From contig NZ_JABXKI010000301.1 in NCBI RefSeq assembly GCF_017115095.1, forward strand, positions 1 through 57,824: a stretch of 57,824 nucleotides of DNA. Direction: 5' to 3'. The translations under genes were made by a program, and so were the position numbers. The stretch is from Nostoc sp. NMS4 (GTDB taxonomy: Bacteria > Cyanobacteriota > Cyanobacteriia > Cyanobacteriales > Nostocaceae). Positions 10,101 through 18,096 of this stretch are shown here, piece after piece. The number at the start of each line of letters is the position of its first letter. The stretch's first letter is position 1. Under the pieces are notes generated by a model. That model was not told the DNA's origin, searched no databases, and was given only the letters and a program-made list of their open reading frames with translations.

Positions 10101-11310
10101 GCTGAGTAACGCTGTCAAGTTCACACCAGAAGGGGGATCTGTAACGCTAGAAGTGGTGCTGGAGGGGGATGAGGGGCAGAGGGGCAGGGGAGCAGGGGGA
10201 GCGGGGGAAGTAAATTCTGCCTCATCTTCCCAAAATCTCTGCTTCCATATCACTGATACCGGCATCGGTATCGCCTCTGAAGAAATTGGCAAGCTGTTTC
10301 AGCCTTTCATTCAGCTTGATAGCAGCCTTAACCGCCAGTACAATGGCACTGGTTTAGGTTTAGCACTGGTAAAAAAGATTATTAACCTACATGGAGGAAC
10401 GGTCTTAGTTAGCAGTGAAGTTGGAAAAGGAAGTTGTTTTACCGCCCACATTCCCTACCGGATCAGCGATAATCTTCTCAGAAGAACGCAGGTAACTACT
10501 TCATTACCCAGCTATCCTTTACTTGCTGAAAATGCTCAAGTTTTGATTATCGAAGATTCAGTTGCAGCAGCCGAGCAAATTACTCGTTACTTCAACGAAA
10601 TGGGAATGCAACCGCTCATCTATTCTCAAGGTGAAGGAGCCGTAGAAGAAGTGCTGCGAGTTCAACCTGCTCTAATTATTCTCGATCTGCAACTACCGAA
10701 CCTATCGGGTTGGGAGGTGCTAAATCAACTCAAAACCAATCCAAAAACCAAAGATATCCCAGCAATCATCATTTCTGTTATGGATGAGCATAGCAAAGGA
10801 CTGGCTCAGGGAGCGTTTGAATATCTGGTCAAACCCATTACCCGCGCTCAACTTCAGCTAACTATAGAGAAACTACAACATCCTGGCCGTTCTGACTCGC
10901 CAAATTTATCAAATTTAATTGTAGTGCCAGAGGTCCTTCTGGACACTCCTTTGATTTTGCTGGCAGAAGATAATCAAGCAAATATTGATACTATGTCTGC
11001 CTATCTTGAAAGTCGAGGGTATAATCTCATTTTAGCAAACAATGGACAACAAGCGATCGATCTTGTGAGAGTTCAACGCCCCGACTTAATTGTGATGGAC
11101 ATTCAAATGCCGGGAATGGATGGGTTAGAAGCAATCCAGCGCATCCGTAACGATCGCCAATTTGGGCATATTCCAATGATTGCACTAACGGCGTTAGCTA
11201 TGCCCGGCGATCGCGAAACTTGTTTAGCAGCCGGTGCTAACGAATATTTGACCAAACCCGTAAAACTTAAACAGCTTGTAACCACAATTCAACATCTTTT
11301 AGGAAGGTAG
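7120..11310 (+). CDS. Giant hybrid histidine kinase (REC-GAF-PAS4-HisKA-HATPase-REC-REC)
   Basis: About 1396 residues from the ATG at 7120 (MTHPSCLTILLIDDCAENR), chosen because the receiver fold starts there; the frame is open upstream to 6889 but that stretch is repeat DNA and not protein-like. Domains: receiver 1 (about 1-125, Asp in VIVLDFSLSDGDG), GAF (about 155-310, DRVVIYQFQPD), four PAS/PAC units (about 330-840), HisKA with H878 in NMSHELRTPL, HATPase (about 985-1110; N box INLLSNAVKFTP, G1 DTGIGI, G2 GTGLGLALV), then receivers 2 (about 1140-1250, IILDLQLPN) and 3 (about 1279-1392, IVMDIQMPG). It is a soluble phosphorelay hub. Two stretches look like repeat insertions kept in frame: residues about 451-463 (28-bp element) and about 1013-1030 (G-rich). 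The next gene follows after 12 bp, so they are probably co-transcribed. Confidence 0.88.
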   Translation: MTHPSCLTILLIDDCAENRLELSHFLQQDSLHTYRILEFETLIAALKWSQQEIPDVIVLDFSLSDGDGLQFIQQFRECHSHTQTAVIALTAKRDEISAIRAMTTGVQDYLVKNQLTPEVLQGAIHHAIERMDLTRQLEESREQQQLIAAIALRIRQSLQLEEILHTTATEVQQFLKADRVVIYQFQPDMSGTIVAESVLPGWTVALGKQILDTCFQQGAGSDYRQGKKRAIADISQAGLTNCHLQLLEQFEVKANLVVPILVKEQLWGLLIAHQCSGSRHWQSVELDLLDQLAVQIAIAIQQGSAYQQVQTELAKRLTQHKQAEEQLHQVSERLTIAIGSGGFGIWEYDFVQLKMIWDDRMYELYGVSNTNFSGSFDGWLDCLHPGDRPYMLETIEQVLQGKQEYNVEFRIVQPSGEIRYLKGYGILKLDQQGELLRMIGVNYDISDICDELLYETLRERLRKQAEQELIHNRDLREAIFNESADAIFLVDPQTLLTLDCNRRAVELFEAVDKAELINISGQTLQLRPFTASETDAIIKDIRSKGVWSLEIEYVSLQGKIFWGNIAVKPITVAGHTMHLVRITDISEWKQAQEALAKYAYEVEDLYNNAPCGYHSLDSEGRLLKVNETELHWLGYTREEMIGQSLLNFFTPASRLAFAQNYPRFKKQGSVKDLEFDMICKDGTVLPVLISATAVKDADGNYLYSRSTMFDVSERKQTAQELEESRKMLQTVLDTFPQRVFWKDRQSRFIGCNPAFIRHSQLTADEIVGKTDFELPWAKMAHLYCADDAMVMNTQTPKLGYEEPLEGPNGEQLWLRTNKVPLTNSVGEVIGVLVSHEDITERKQAEAQLRQTNEQLANANVELARATRLKDEFLANMSHELRTPLNAILGMSEGLEESVFGSINERQAKAIATIERSGRHLLELINDILDLSKIESGKLELQLSDVSVRNLCDISLAFVKQMALKKNIRLNTHISDNIDSIQVDDRRLRQVLINLLSNAVKFTPEGGSVTLEVVLEGDEGQRGRGAGGAGEVNSASSSQNLCFHITDTGIGIASEEIGKLFQPFIQLDSSLNRQYNGTGLGLALVKKIINLHGGTVLVSSEVGKGSCFTAHIPYRISDNLLRRTQVTTSLPSYPLLAENAQVLIIEDSVAAAEQITRYFNEMGMQPLIYSQGEGAVEEVLRVQPALIILDLQLPNLSGWEVLNQLKTNPKTKDIPAIIISVMDEHSKGLAQGAFEYLVKPITRAQLQLTIEKLQHPGRSDSPNLSNLIVVPEVLLDTPLILLAEDNQANIDTMSAYLESRGYNLILANNGQQAIDLVRVQRPDLIVMDIQMPGMDGLEAIQRIRNDRQFGHIPMIALTALAMPGDRETCLAAGANEYLTKPVKLKQLVTTIQHLLGR
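8472..8499 (+). repeat. 28-bp dispersed element (copy 1), inside the giant kinase gene
   Basis: Begins GCTTCTCTACGAGACGCTAC and ends GCGAACGC. Near-identical 28-bp copies lie intergenically at 12513-12540 (inverted), 15811-15838 (inverted) and 38817-38844. Here it is read in frame as LLYETLRER between a PAC segment and the next PAS helix, a linker position where extra helix is likely to be tolerated. Confidence 0.85.
10159..10206 (+). repeat. G-rich low-complexity insertion inside the kinase ATPase domain
   Basis: A purine tract of GGGGCAGAG- and GGGGAGCA-like units resembling the Nostoc intergenic G-rich repeats (compare 51775-51825 and 54588-54650). It encodes EGDEGQRGRGAGGAGE between the N box and the G1 box of the ATPase domain, where related kinases have only a short loop before the DTGIGI strand. 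Confidence 0.75.
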
Positions 11311-11322
11311 CGGAAATTCTCA

Positions 11323-12402
11323 ATGGATAGCCAACCCTCTATTTTAGTAATCGATGATGAACCCGATAACTTTGACGTTGTTGAAACCTTGCTGGATGGT
11401 GAAAACTACCAGCTATACTACTCTCCTAGTGGTCAACAAGCTCTAAATCGCCTCGATAGTTTTCAGCCCGATCTGATTTTATTAGATGTGATGATGCCCG
11501 ATCTCGATGGGATAGAAGTCTGCCGACGGATTAAAAAAGATCCACAATGGCAAGCACTGCCGATCATTATGGTGACAGCATTAACTGATAAAGAAGATTT
11601 GGCTCGATGTCTGGCGACGGGTGCAGATGACTTCATTAGTAAACCCGTCAATGGTGTAGAATTACGAGCCAGAGTTCATTCCATGTTACGGATTAAGCAG
11701 CAATACGACAGTGTGCAAGCATTGCTCAAACTGCGAGAAGATATGGTCAATATGATTGTCCACGATCTGCGAAATCCACTTACCAGTATTATTTTAGGCG
11801 CAGAGATTCTACGGGTATCAGATTTGTCACCTGAACAACAGAAAGGGAAAGTCGAGCAAATTTTACTTGCTGGACACCAACTACAATCATTGATTGATAG
11901 CTTGCTAATCATGGCAAAGCTGGAATCTGGAAAAATGGTTCTCAACTACACAGAAGTAGACCTTTGTATGGTATGTATGTCAGCATTGGCAGGTATTGAA
12001 GCGATCGCTAATCAAAAGAACCTGACGCTGATACGTGAACTACCCGAACCTGGTGGGATTGTTGCACTCGATGCAGTTATCTTTCGTCGAGTGTTAGATA
12101 ATTTGCTCTCCAATGCCATTAAGTTCTCCCCGTCCAAGTCTCAAGTTACCTTACGGGGAGAGTATTTGCCAGCCGGTGGTGTAAAAGTGCAAGTCGCTGA
12201 TTCTGGTTCGGGAATAAGTCTGGAGTTACAAAAAATCATTTTTGAGAAGTATGAAATTGGAACCCCGATGCCAGAAGTTTCGCAAATTGGTTTAGGATTG
12301 GCTTTCTGCAAAATGGCGATCGATGCACATTCTGGTACAATTACCATCGAAGATAATCAGCCAAATGGTAGTATCTTCACTGTACTAATTAAAAATGAGT
12401 AG
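11323..12402 (+). CDS. Receiver-histidine kinase (REC-HisKA-HATPase)
   Basis: 359 residues. An N-terminal receiver (about 1-125) has DDE at its start, phospho-acceptor Asp in LILLDVMMPDLDG and Lys in FISKPVNG. The dimerisation helix carries its His in NMIVHDLRNPLTS, and the ATPase domain has NLLSNAIKFSP, DSGSGIS and GLGLAFCKMAI. It starts 12 bp after the giant hybrid kinase, so it is almost certainly in the same operon and may receive phosphate from it. It has the same architecture as the gene at 1071-2162 but a different H-box type (HDLRNP rather than HELNTP), so it is not a recent copy. No membrane segment. Signal unknown. Confidence 0.88.
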   Translation: MDSQPSILVIDDEPDNFDVVETLLDGENYQLYYSPSGQQALNRLDSFQPDLILLDVMMPDLDGIEVCRRIKKDPQWQALPIIMVTALTDKEDLARCLATGADDFISKPVNGVELRARVHSMLRIKQQYDSVQALLKLREDMVNMIVHDLRNPLTSIILGAEILRVSDLSPEQQKGKVEQILLAGHQLQSLIDSLLIMAKLESGKMVLNYTEVDLCMVCMSALAGIEAIANQKNLTLIRELPEPGGIVALDAVIFRRVLDNLLSNAIKFSPSKSQVTLRGEYLPAGGVKVQVADSGSGISLELQKIIFEKYEIGTPMPEVSQIGLGLAFCKMAIDAHSGTITIEDNQPNGSIFTVLIKNE

Positions 12403-12512
12403 TTATTAGAAGAATTCAGAATTCAGAATTCAGGAGAAAACACGCTTTATACCTCAATACGCTTGGGTTAAGGCTCAAACTCTTTATCAAAGCCAATTTT
12501 TTTAACGTAGAC

Positions 12513-12540
12513 GCATTCGCGGAGCATCTCGTAGAGAAGC
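12513..12540 (-). repeat. 28-bp dispersed element (copy 2)
   Basis: On the minus strand it begins GCTTCTCTACGAGATGCTCC and ends GCGAATGC, about three differences from the copy within the kinase gene at 8472-8499. Confidence 0.85.
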
Positions 12541-12708
12541 GGCTTCCCGCAGGATACCGCAGAGGGAACAGAGAGAAGAAAAAATAGCCATTGGTGTCAA
12601 GTTAAAGCAGATGCCCAGATATCAAGCTACCTTGCGGCGTTGCGTCGGTGTCGTTGACCGAGATAATTTTAGATTTTAGATTTTAGATTAAAGTCAAAAT
12701 CTGAAATC

Positions 12709-12756
12709 TAAAAAAGTTTTCAAGCCTCTCCATTTACGGAGAAGAAAAACTTTTTG
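12709..12756. terminator. Probable bidirectional hairpin terminator between convergent operons
   Basis: Arms AAAAAGTTTTC (12711-12721) and GAAAAACTTTTT (12744-12755) with an inner stem CTCTCC/GGAGA. On the minus strand the hairpin ends in a T run just after the hicB stop, so it most likely ends the hicAB transcript. The symmetry could also serve the plus-strand kinase operon. Confidence 0.55.
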
Positions 12757-12774
12757 AATTAGCTTGTATATCAA

Positions 12775-12987
12775 TTAAATATACATCAAACGCGGTCTAG
12801 GTTCAGGAACTGGACGGCCTAAATCCTTAGCCGTTTCTATCCATTCCTGCACAACTAATTCTACATTATGCAAAGCTTCTTGATAAGTATCACCATCAGC
12901 AGCACAGCCTGATAACTCTGGTACTTCAGCAATAAAGGCTCGATCTAATTCACTCCAATAGAGAATAATTTCATACCGAAACATCAT
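12775..12987 (-). CDS. hicB: HicB-family antitoxin
   Basis: 70 residues with the HicB partial RNase H-like fold: YEIILYWSELDRAFIAEVPELSGC, then DGDTYQEALHNVELVVQEWI, and a Pro-rich end (GRPVPEPRPRL). It is a short HicB without a DNA-binding C-terminal domain, which is common in cyanobacteria. Its start overlaps the end of the upstream hicA by 17 bp, giving the usual toxin-then-antitoxin order and coupled translation. Inferred role: binds and neutralises HicA. A hairpin terminator follows at once. Confidence 0.85.
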   Translation of the reverse strand: MMFRYEIILYWSELDRAFIAEVPELSGCAADGDTYQEALHNVELVVQEWIETAKDLGRPVPEPRPRLMYI

Positions 12988-13237
12988 TTTTACTTCCTAG
13001 CTTATACTTCAGAATCACTGCCCGAACTTGTTTAATTTGATAGCTTTTGGCTTTTCCTCTTTTATGTTGTAGGTTCAAGATTTCATCAACATCGGCTTTG
13101 ATAAAAATACGATGGTCGCCACGAATCCGTTCTTCAAAGCCTAGTGTATATAAAAGTTGCCACAGTTGAGCGAAAGGGATGTCTGTATCAGAAGTCCCAG
13201 AGAGGATTTTTTCTAAGAGTTTGTCTTGCTGACTCAC
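12971..13237 (-). CDS. hicA: HicA-family toxin (mRNA interferase)
   Basis: 88 residues, a dsRBD-like HicA fold: helix LWQLLYTLGFEERIR, then GDHRIFIK with the likely catalytic His at residue 42, and a C-terminal basic helix YQIKQVRAVILKYKL. HicA proteins cut mRNA during stress. The protein is slightly longer than the usual 60-80 residues because of an N-terminal extension (about 20 residues). It is first in a two-gene unit with hicB, overlapping it by 17 bp. Whether it is active cannot be told from sequence, but the His and surrounding strand are intact. Confidence 0.8.
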   Translation of the reverse strand: MSQQDKLLEKILSGTSDTDIPFAQLWQLLYTLGFEERIRGDHRIFIKADVDEILNLQHKRGKAKSYQIKQVRAVILKYKLGSKNDVSV

Positions 13238-13762
13238 GTTTTTATGACTGTCTTAATGTTTCTATAGTCTCATATTTATTTAAAATCAGGGTGTACAAAA
13301 GCAAAACGATCATTTTGCTCCTGAGTGAAAGCATCCCTGATGACAATGGCTAGTCCAGTTATCAGGGTAAGCTTTTGGCTGGGATAATGCTCCCTAATTT
13401 ACTTGATTTTAAAAAATACTAATTATTTGGATGTTACAGATACTTTTTTTAAAGCAATATTTTGCAGTGAGTTTAATTTTTTGACATCAGTTTCGCCCAT
13501 AATGAAGTGTATCATTTATCTTGACGAATGATGCTCATTTACCCCTGTTACTGGGGTTATCAGTCTTAATATCGGCTCAATTGATAGCTTCAAGGCTATT
13601 CTACAATCCTTTAGCATAGCCTTATACAGGAAAGGTATCGCTAATTTATAACTGATATAGGCAACTACAGAGGGCAAATTGTTGAGATTGCTCATATCAT
13701 AATGCTGAGGTATAAATCCGTCTCAGTTAACATTGGTGTTCAGTAAAAAATATTACACAAAT
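13238..13762. other. Intergenic region upstream of the pentapeptide-repeat gene
   Basis: About 525 bp, AT-rich, with no gene or tRNA seen. A weak stem CCCTGAT/ATCAGGG spans about 13333-13367. The 3' part probably holds the promoter of the 13763 gene and the 5' end that of hicA, but no element is clear. Confidence 0.4.
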
Positions 13763-14533
13763 ATGAAAAACCTAATTCTAAGTGCAGCTGCATTTTTAAC
13801 CACAATTAGTTTGACAACAATCGTACAAGCGGCAAATTCTGAAGATGTTAAACACTTATTAGCAACCAAACAATGTCAAAACTGTGATTTGACGAATGCA
13901 GGTTTAGTAATGGCTGACTTATCTGGAGCCAATTTGAGCGGTGCTAATCTCACAGGTGCTAACCTCAGCCGTGCAAACTTAAGCGGTGCAGATTTGCGGG
14001 GTGCAAACTTAAGTGGCGCGAGTTTATTTGGCGTTAACCTGAGCGAAGCCAAATTTAATGGGGCAAATTTGGCGGGTGCTGATTTGAGAAATACTTATTT
14101 AGCAAATGCAGAACTGACTGGTGCTTACTTGAATGGGACTAACTTGCAAGGTGCAGTTGCTATACCATCACAAATTGCTTCACCGGCAGAATTTTATGCT
14201 TTGGGTATAGCAGAAGGGCAAAAAGGCAACCAACAGCAAGCAATCAGTTATTTTAATCAAGCGATCGCTATTAAACCAGAATATGCCGATGCTTATCTAG
14301 CTCGTGGTGTCGCCCGTTACCAAGTACTAGATAGACAAGGTGCATTCCAAGATGCTCAAGTTGCAGAAAAACTGTTTACATCCGAAAACAACAGCACTGG
14401 AACCCTAACAGCCCAAGCTTTTATTAAAGAACTACAAACACCCGTCAATGAGAAAATAAGTACCGGTAAACCCAGTTTCGTTGACTTTTTGGGAAGTATT
14501 GGCTCAGTATTGCTCCAGTTCTTCCCTTTTTGA
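13763..14533 (+). CDS. Secreted pentapeptide-repeat protein with TPR-like tail
   Basis: 256 residues from ATG 13763, chosen because the signal peptide (MKNLILSAAAFLTTISLTT, cleavage near VQA-AN) starts there; a TTG at 13733 is less likely. After cleavage a CQNC motif precedes about 17 A(D/N)Lxx pentapeptide repeats (about residues 40-125), which form a right-handed square beta helix, then a tetratricopeptide-like segment (about 140-200; QQQAISYFNQAIAIKPEYADAYLARGVARY). The combination is common among cyanobacterial periplasmic or lumenal proteins. Its job is unknown; the TPR suggests protein binding. It stands alone between repeat-filled gaps. Confidence 0.8.
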   Translation: MKNLILSAAAFLTTISLTTIVQAANSEDVKHLLATKQCQNCDLTNAGLVMADLSGANLSGANLTGANLSRANLSGADLRGANLSGASLFGVNLSEAKFNGANLAGADLRNTYLANAELTGAYLNGTNLQGAVAIPSQIASPAEFYALGIAEGQKGNQQQAISYFNQAIAIKPEYADAYLARGVARYQVLDRQGAFQDAQVAEKLFTSENNSTGTLTAQAFIKELQTPVNEKISTGKPSFVDFLGSIGSVLLQFFPF

Positions 14534-14841
14534 GGGGTCTCTCAAACTCTCATTTCTCAGTATCCTCTGTGTCTCTGTGGTTCGTTTATTTGGATAATTT
14601 ATTTCTTGGAAGTCCGCTAATTCTCTGCGTTCCTCTGCGCTTACCTTTGCGCCCCTTCGCGTTTAAATTTCAACCTCAATTCGCCACGATTTTATGCAAA
14701 GCTGTACTTAGTGAGTTGAGAGTGGGGTTCTTCTAGCTCACAAAGCGAAAAGTACTATATTTAAAAAATGATAAAAGTGTGGAATAATGCATAGGTGGTA
14801 AATTTAATTGCACTCCATCGATTGATAAGAAATGTAAAGCT
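14534..14841. other. Intergenic low-complexity DNA
   Basis: About 300 bp. The stretch 14560-14670 is CTCTGTG/CTCTGCG-rich sequence of the kind that recurs between cyanobacterial genes; an open frame over it (14530-14736) has no protein character. The last 100 bp are AT-rich and lead into the small gene at 14842. Confidence 0.5.
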
Positions 14842-15051
14842 ATGATTGCTCAACATTACAATTCAATTCATCTTGAAAATAACTTGCTTAAACAAATCAA
14901 AATTAAAGAGAATCAGCTAAAAATTGCCCAAGAATCTAATATGATTTATGTTGCAGAAGCATTACAACATGAATTATTAAAGTTACAAAATGAATTGTCA
15001 GAGCCACAAGACGTTGAAATTCAAGCCTTGATGAGTTTGCTAGACGATTAA
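14842..15051 (+). CDS. Small coiled-coil hypothetical protein
   Basis: 69 residues, acidic, mostly one amphipathic helix: heptad-like Leu/Ile spacing in NNLLKQIKIKENQLKIAQ and ALQHELLKLQNELSE. No membrane segment, signal or known motif. I do not recognise the family. Start ATG at 14842 has only a weak purine-rich region upstream. The protein-like composition and charged coiled coil favour a real gene over chance. Neighbours give no hint of function. Confidence 0.5.
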   Translation: MIAQHYNSIHLENNLLKQIKIKENQLKIAQESNMIYVAEALQHELLKLQNELSEPQDVEIQALMSLLDD

Positions 15052-15221
15052 AATTGTAAATTTGTGTTGCAAAATTTTTTGAAAACACAAAACCTCTGTA
15101 ACTCAAAAGCAGAACATAGTGATTCTGATACCTGGGAACGTAGTTTATGTGCTATATCTCAAGAATTAACACTACAATAAATAGCGATTTCAAGAGTCAT
15201 AGAAAGGATGATGATTCTTAC

Positions 15222-15542
15222 TTAGATAAGCCGTTGGGGTTTTTGCTGGGGATGTGGTCTTTTAATCTCCGGTACTGCATAAATCTTAAGAATAGGTTTA
15301 ATTGGGCGCTGTTGTCTTTCCCTCAGAATTTGAATTTCTGTCTCAATAGAATCTTTTCCTTGCCTAAAAAAGTTTTGAGAATTATATGGAACCAAATCAC
15401 GGGATAAATGTTGAGCTTGTGCTGGTGTCAAACTAGGAACAGCTTGTTGAGCCTTGGCAGAAGTCTGTATAGCCAGGAAAAAAGCTGTTGAAAGCACCAA
15501 GGGTTTTATTTTTATATATCTGGTTAATATCAGGTTTAACAT
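15222..15542 (-). CDS. Small secreted hypothetical protein
   Basis: 106 residues. The N-terminus has basic residues then a hydrophobic core (KPLVLSTAFFLAIQTSAKA-QQ) with a good AxA-type cleavage site near residue 31. The mature part is about 75 residues, basic and Pro-rich (RQQRPIKPILKIYAVPEIKR, PHPQQKPQRLI), with no cysteine or catalytic motif. It is probably periplasmic. Not a family I recognise. Confidence 0.6.
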   Translation of the reverse strand: MLNLILTRYIKIKPLVLSTAFFLAIQTSAKAQQAVPSLTPAQAQHLSRDLVPYNSQNFFRQGKDSIETEIQILRERQQRPIKPILKIYAVPEIKRPHPQQKPQRLI

Positions 15543-15928
15543 GATTGATACATCTGTTACGTGAATTCTGCCTCAAACCATTTTGTGTTGGTCTGATTAT
15601 AAGCAAAGTATACTTATTGGGTTGCTAATTACCTCCTACAAATGGATGAATTAATCAACTAAACTATTAGTACAACACAGCAAAAATCCAGCTACCATCT
15701 CAAAAAAGCAGACAAGTTACTCAAGCAACTTATTAAAGCTAGGCAAACCTTTCAACACTTAAAATTTTGATACAGGCTCAATAATTCGTAATTAGTAATG
15801 ACGCTCGATAGCATTCGCAAAGCGTCTAGTAGAGAAGCGCTAGCGACGTAAGAGCGTCTAACTCGCTAACGTAATTCGTAATTGAAGTACAGAGCAACTA
15901 ATTTTTATTCTGACTCCTGAATTCTTCT
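15543..15928. other. Intergenic region with dispersed element
   Basis: About 390 bp downstream of aroB (minus strand) and upstream of the small secreted protein. It contains the 28-bp element at 15811-15838 and two flanking AATTCGTAATT copies (about 15782 and 15871), which may mark the ends of a larger inserted repeat. No gene seen. Confidence 0.5.
15811..15838 (-). repeat. 28-bp dispersed element (copy 3)
   Basis: On the minus strand begins GCTTCTCTACTAGACGCTTT and ends GCGAATGC; same length and frame-neutral sequence as the copies at 8472, 12513 and 38817. Confidence 0.8.
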
Positions 15929-17050
15929 TCAAATCGTTTGCATTCCCCGCAACACTTGGCGAATAATATCCGATGGCACTTCATCAGTAATTGTTACTAC
16001 ACCAATCTCTGTTGGTAAAACAAACCGCACTTTCCCGGCTTTGACTTTCTTATCTAACTGCAACGCCTCAATAATTGCTTCAATATCTACCCCATCTGGC
16101 AATTGAGTTGGTAAACCCGCTTTTTGAATTAAAGCATTTTGACGTTCTGTGTCAACATTTTGCCACAGTCCCAAATCCACAGCAATTTGACCGGCTGCTA
16201 CCATACCAATAGCCACCGCTTCACCATGATTTACTAGACGATAACCAGTCAAACTTTCGACTGTATGACCGATGGTGTGTCCATAGTTGAGAATTGCGCG
16301 TAATCCGCCTTCTTTCTCATCTTTGCCAACAACATCAGCTTTAGCTTGACAAGAGCGCGTTAATATACTGGTTATTAAGTCAGGTTTGACATAGCGGAGT
16401 TGGTCGAGGCGTTTACTTGCTTCCAACAGAGCAAACAATTCAGCATCCCAAATTACACCGTACTTAATAACTTCTGCCATCCCTGCTCGAAACTCACGCA
16501 TAGGTAGAGTTTTTAACACATCTGGGTCAATCAAAACCAAACGCGGTTGATGGAATGCCCCAATTAAGTTTTTCCCGTGGGGATGATTTACACCAGTTTT
16601 GCCACCAATTGCCGAATCTACCATCGCCAACAAAGAGGTAGGCACTTGGACAACATTAATACCGCGCAGCCAAGTTGCGGCTGCAAAGCCAGTCATATCC
16701 CCAATTACACCTCCGCCCAAAGCTACCATCGTCGAAGAACGTTCTAAACGGTTTTCCAAGGCAACATCGTAGATTTTTTGGATGGAATTGAGGGTTTTGT
16801 AGCGTTCACCAGGCGGTAGAGTGCAGCTAGCAACTTCAAATCCAGCAGATGTTAGGGATGTAATTACTCTTTCCCCAAAATGCTTAAAAATCGTCGGATT
16901 AGAAACCAGCAAAACCTTCTTGCCTAGCTTAAGACTGGCCATCTGTTGACCCAGTTGATCTAAACTCGAAGGTGCGATCGCGTAGCTCAATGAAGTTATC
17001 GCAATCTCATAAGACTGCTCTGGTAAATTTACATTAATTACAGAAGTCAT
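15929..17050 (-). CDS. aroB: 3-dehydroquinate synthase
   Basis: 373 residues, the normal length. It converts DAHP to 3-dehydroquinate, the second step of the shikimate pathway, using NAD and a divalent metal. Visible: the NAD-binding stretch [19 protein letters not shown], the substrate segment [17 protein letters not shown], and the metal-ligand region [13 protein letters not shown] followed by HGEAVAIGM. Start ATG 17050 ([18 protein letters not shown]). Single gene, transcribed away from petL and the atp operon. All key residues appear present. Confidence 0.97.
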   Translation of the reverse strand: MTSVINVNLPEQSYEIAITSLSYAIAPSSLDQLGQQMASLKLGKKVLLVSNPTIFKHFGERVITSLTSAGFEVASCTLPPGERYKTLNSIQKIYDVALENRLERSSTMVALGGGVIGDMTGFAAATWLRGINVVQVPTSLLAMVDSAIGGKTGVNHPHGKNLIGAFHQPRLVLIDPDVLKTLPMREFRAGMAEVIKYGVIWDAELFALLEASKRLDQLRYVKPDLITSILTRSCQAKADVVGKDEKEGGLRAILNYGHTIGHTVESLTGYRLVNHGEAVAIGMVAAGQIAVDLGLWQNVDTERQNALIQKAGLPTQLPDGVDIEAIIEALQLDKKVKAGKVRFVLPTEIGVVTITDEVPSDIIRQVLRGMQTI

Positions 17051-17229
17051 TGCCCAACCCCAAACAAGCGCTTGTGGGCTGTATTGTATCGCAATCTAGG
17101 AAATGGGGAGTAGGGAATCTGACTCAGCACAGGCTAAACCTTAGCTTTCCACTAACGGAACTGTTTTGCCGCCCAATACCCAACAACTAATGATTCAATA
17201 GATTTAGGAAGTATTCTGGAGAGCAATAA

Positions 17230-17325
17230 ATGTTTGCAATTGTATCTTATGTCGTCTTCTTGGGTTTATTCTTTGGCTTATCTGTAGGTTTGCTGTTCGG
17301 TCTGCGGACTGCCAAGATAATTTAA
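17230..17325 (+). CDS. petL: Cytochrome b6f complex subunit PetL (31 residues)
   Basis: A 31-residue single-span membrane protein, MFAIVSYVVFLGLFFG..., ending GLLFGLRTAKII. It matches what I recall of cyanobacterial PetL: a short N-terminus, one hydrophobic helix, then a basic end with AKI(I/L). PetL is a peripheral small subunit that helps keep the cytochrome b6f dimer stable in the thylakoid membrane. Upstream GGAGAG at 17218-17223 gives a good ribosome-binding site, with the ATG at 17230. It lies between divergent aroB and the atp operon, about 230 bp before atpI. Other tiny photosynthetic membrane proteins look alike, so the assignment rests on the motif pattern alone. Confidence 0.75.
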   Translation: MFAIVSYVVFLGLFFGLSVGLLFGLRTAKII

Positions 17326-17357
17326 CCCTGAGGTATAATTCAACCCAAGACTCTTGT

Positions 17358-17380
17358 GGGGCGGGCATCTTGCCTGTCCT
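17358..17380. repeat. Dispersed GGGCATCTTGCC palindrome, copy A
   Basis: GGGGCGGGCATCTTGCCTGT, followed by CC and then TCAGTTT; a related copy (GGGATAGGCATCTTGCCCGT, then CCCAGTTT) lies at 31081-31103 downstream of the flavodiiron genes. Short inverted arms GGGC/GCCT. Confidence 0.6.
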
Positions 17381-17412
17381 CAGTTTATCAATATCCTATA
17401 AAAATCTTACTT

Positions 17413-17446
17413 TTTCACCAAGTCCACCTCGGCGGACTTGGTGAAA
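17413..17446. repeat. Perfect 13-bp-stem hairpin between petL and atpI
   Basis: Arms TTTCACCAAGTCC (17413-17425) and GGACTTGGTGAAA (17434-17446) around an 8-base loop. No T run follows, so it is more likely a REP-type element than a terminator, though it could act as a 3' stabiliser for petL mRNA. Confidence 0.7.
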
Positions 17447-17556
17447 GTGCTGTAGGCTTTAGTCTGTCGGCACTTACTCTCTGATGTTGACAAGAAGTTA
17501 ATTGTTTTTTCCTAAAGTATTGTTACCGCATCGTGATATGATTCAGCTGACTGAAT

Positions 17557-18036
17557 GTGCAGTCATCATATTTAACTGTACTGGTTTCAAGTCCCGTGAG
17601 CTTGTCTGACGAATCAATTGCGCCCACTCCGACAACGCAACAAGATGCTAAAACTGGTTCTGGAGACACAGAATCAGGTAACTCCATGCAAGAGTTCTAT
17701 CAACTCTTCCAGCGATTGTTGGTAATCACGCTTGTCTTGACGGGGGTTATTTTTATCTCTGTGTGGATTTTTTATTCCTTAAACATTGCCCTAAATTATT
17801 TAATTGGGGCGTGTACAGGTGTGGTTTACTTAAAAATGTTGGCTAGAGACGTTGAGCAGCTTGGTAGTGAGAAAACCAGTCTGAGCAAAACTCGTTTTGC
17901 TGTATTTTTGGGAGTGATGATCGTGGCAACTCAATGGCGTGAGCTACAGATTCTCCCCATTTTTTTGGGATTTCTAACTTACAAAGCCACGCTCTTCGTC
18001 TATATGGTGCAAATTGCTTTCATTCCTGATTCTTAA
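17557..18036 (+). CDS. atpI: ATP synthase protein I (AtpI)
   Basis: About 146-159 residues. First gene of the atp cluster. A disordered N-terminal part ([20 protein letters not shown]) is followed by four hydrophobic segments (about residues 50-155), as in AtpI/UncI, which helps assembly of the c-ring and possibly metal uptake. The start is uncertain: GTG at 17557 gives 159 residues and GTG at 17596 ([10 protein letters not shown]) gives 146; neither has a clear ribosome-binding site. AtpI is poorly conserved, so the call leans on position just before atpB (subunit a). Confidence 0.85.
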   Translation: MQSSYLTVLVSSPVSLSDESIAPTPTTQQDAKTGSGDTESGNSMQEFYQLFQRLLVITLVLTGVIFISVWIFYSLNIALNYLIGACTGVVYLKMLARDVEQLGSEKTSLSKTRFAVFLGVMIVATQWRELQILPIFLGFLTYKATLFVYMVQIAFIPDS

Positions 18037-18096
18037 AAAGTCAGGCTCACAAAGATAGTAATCCCATCCTCGCTCGTTGGGGAAAATGCTTGAAGA

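Larger units (their letters stand above)
12403..12774. other. Intergenic repeat region between kinase operon and HicAB
   Basis: About 370 bp with no gene seen. It starts with GAATTCA repeated three times, then the 28-bp dispersed element at 12513-12540, an A/T heptamer array (TTTTAGA units, about 12666-12690), and the hairpin at 12711-12755. Confidence 0.6.

Noticed and set aside
14530..14736. 68-codon frame after the pentapeptide-repeat gene
   Set aside because: Built from CTCTGTG/CTCTGCG-type intergenic repeat; composition not protein-like.
17413..17446. Terminator of petL
   Set aside because: Strong hairpin but no T run and nearly 90 bp after the stop; more likely a REP-type element.
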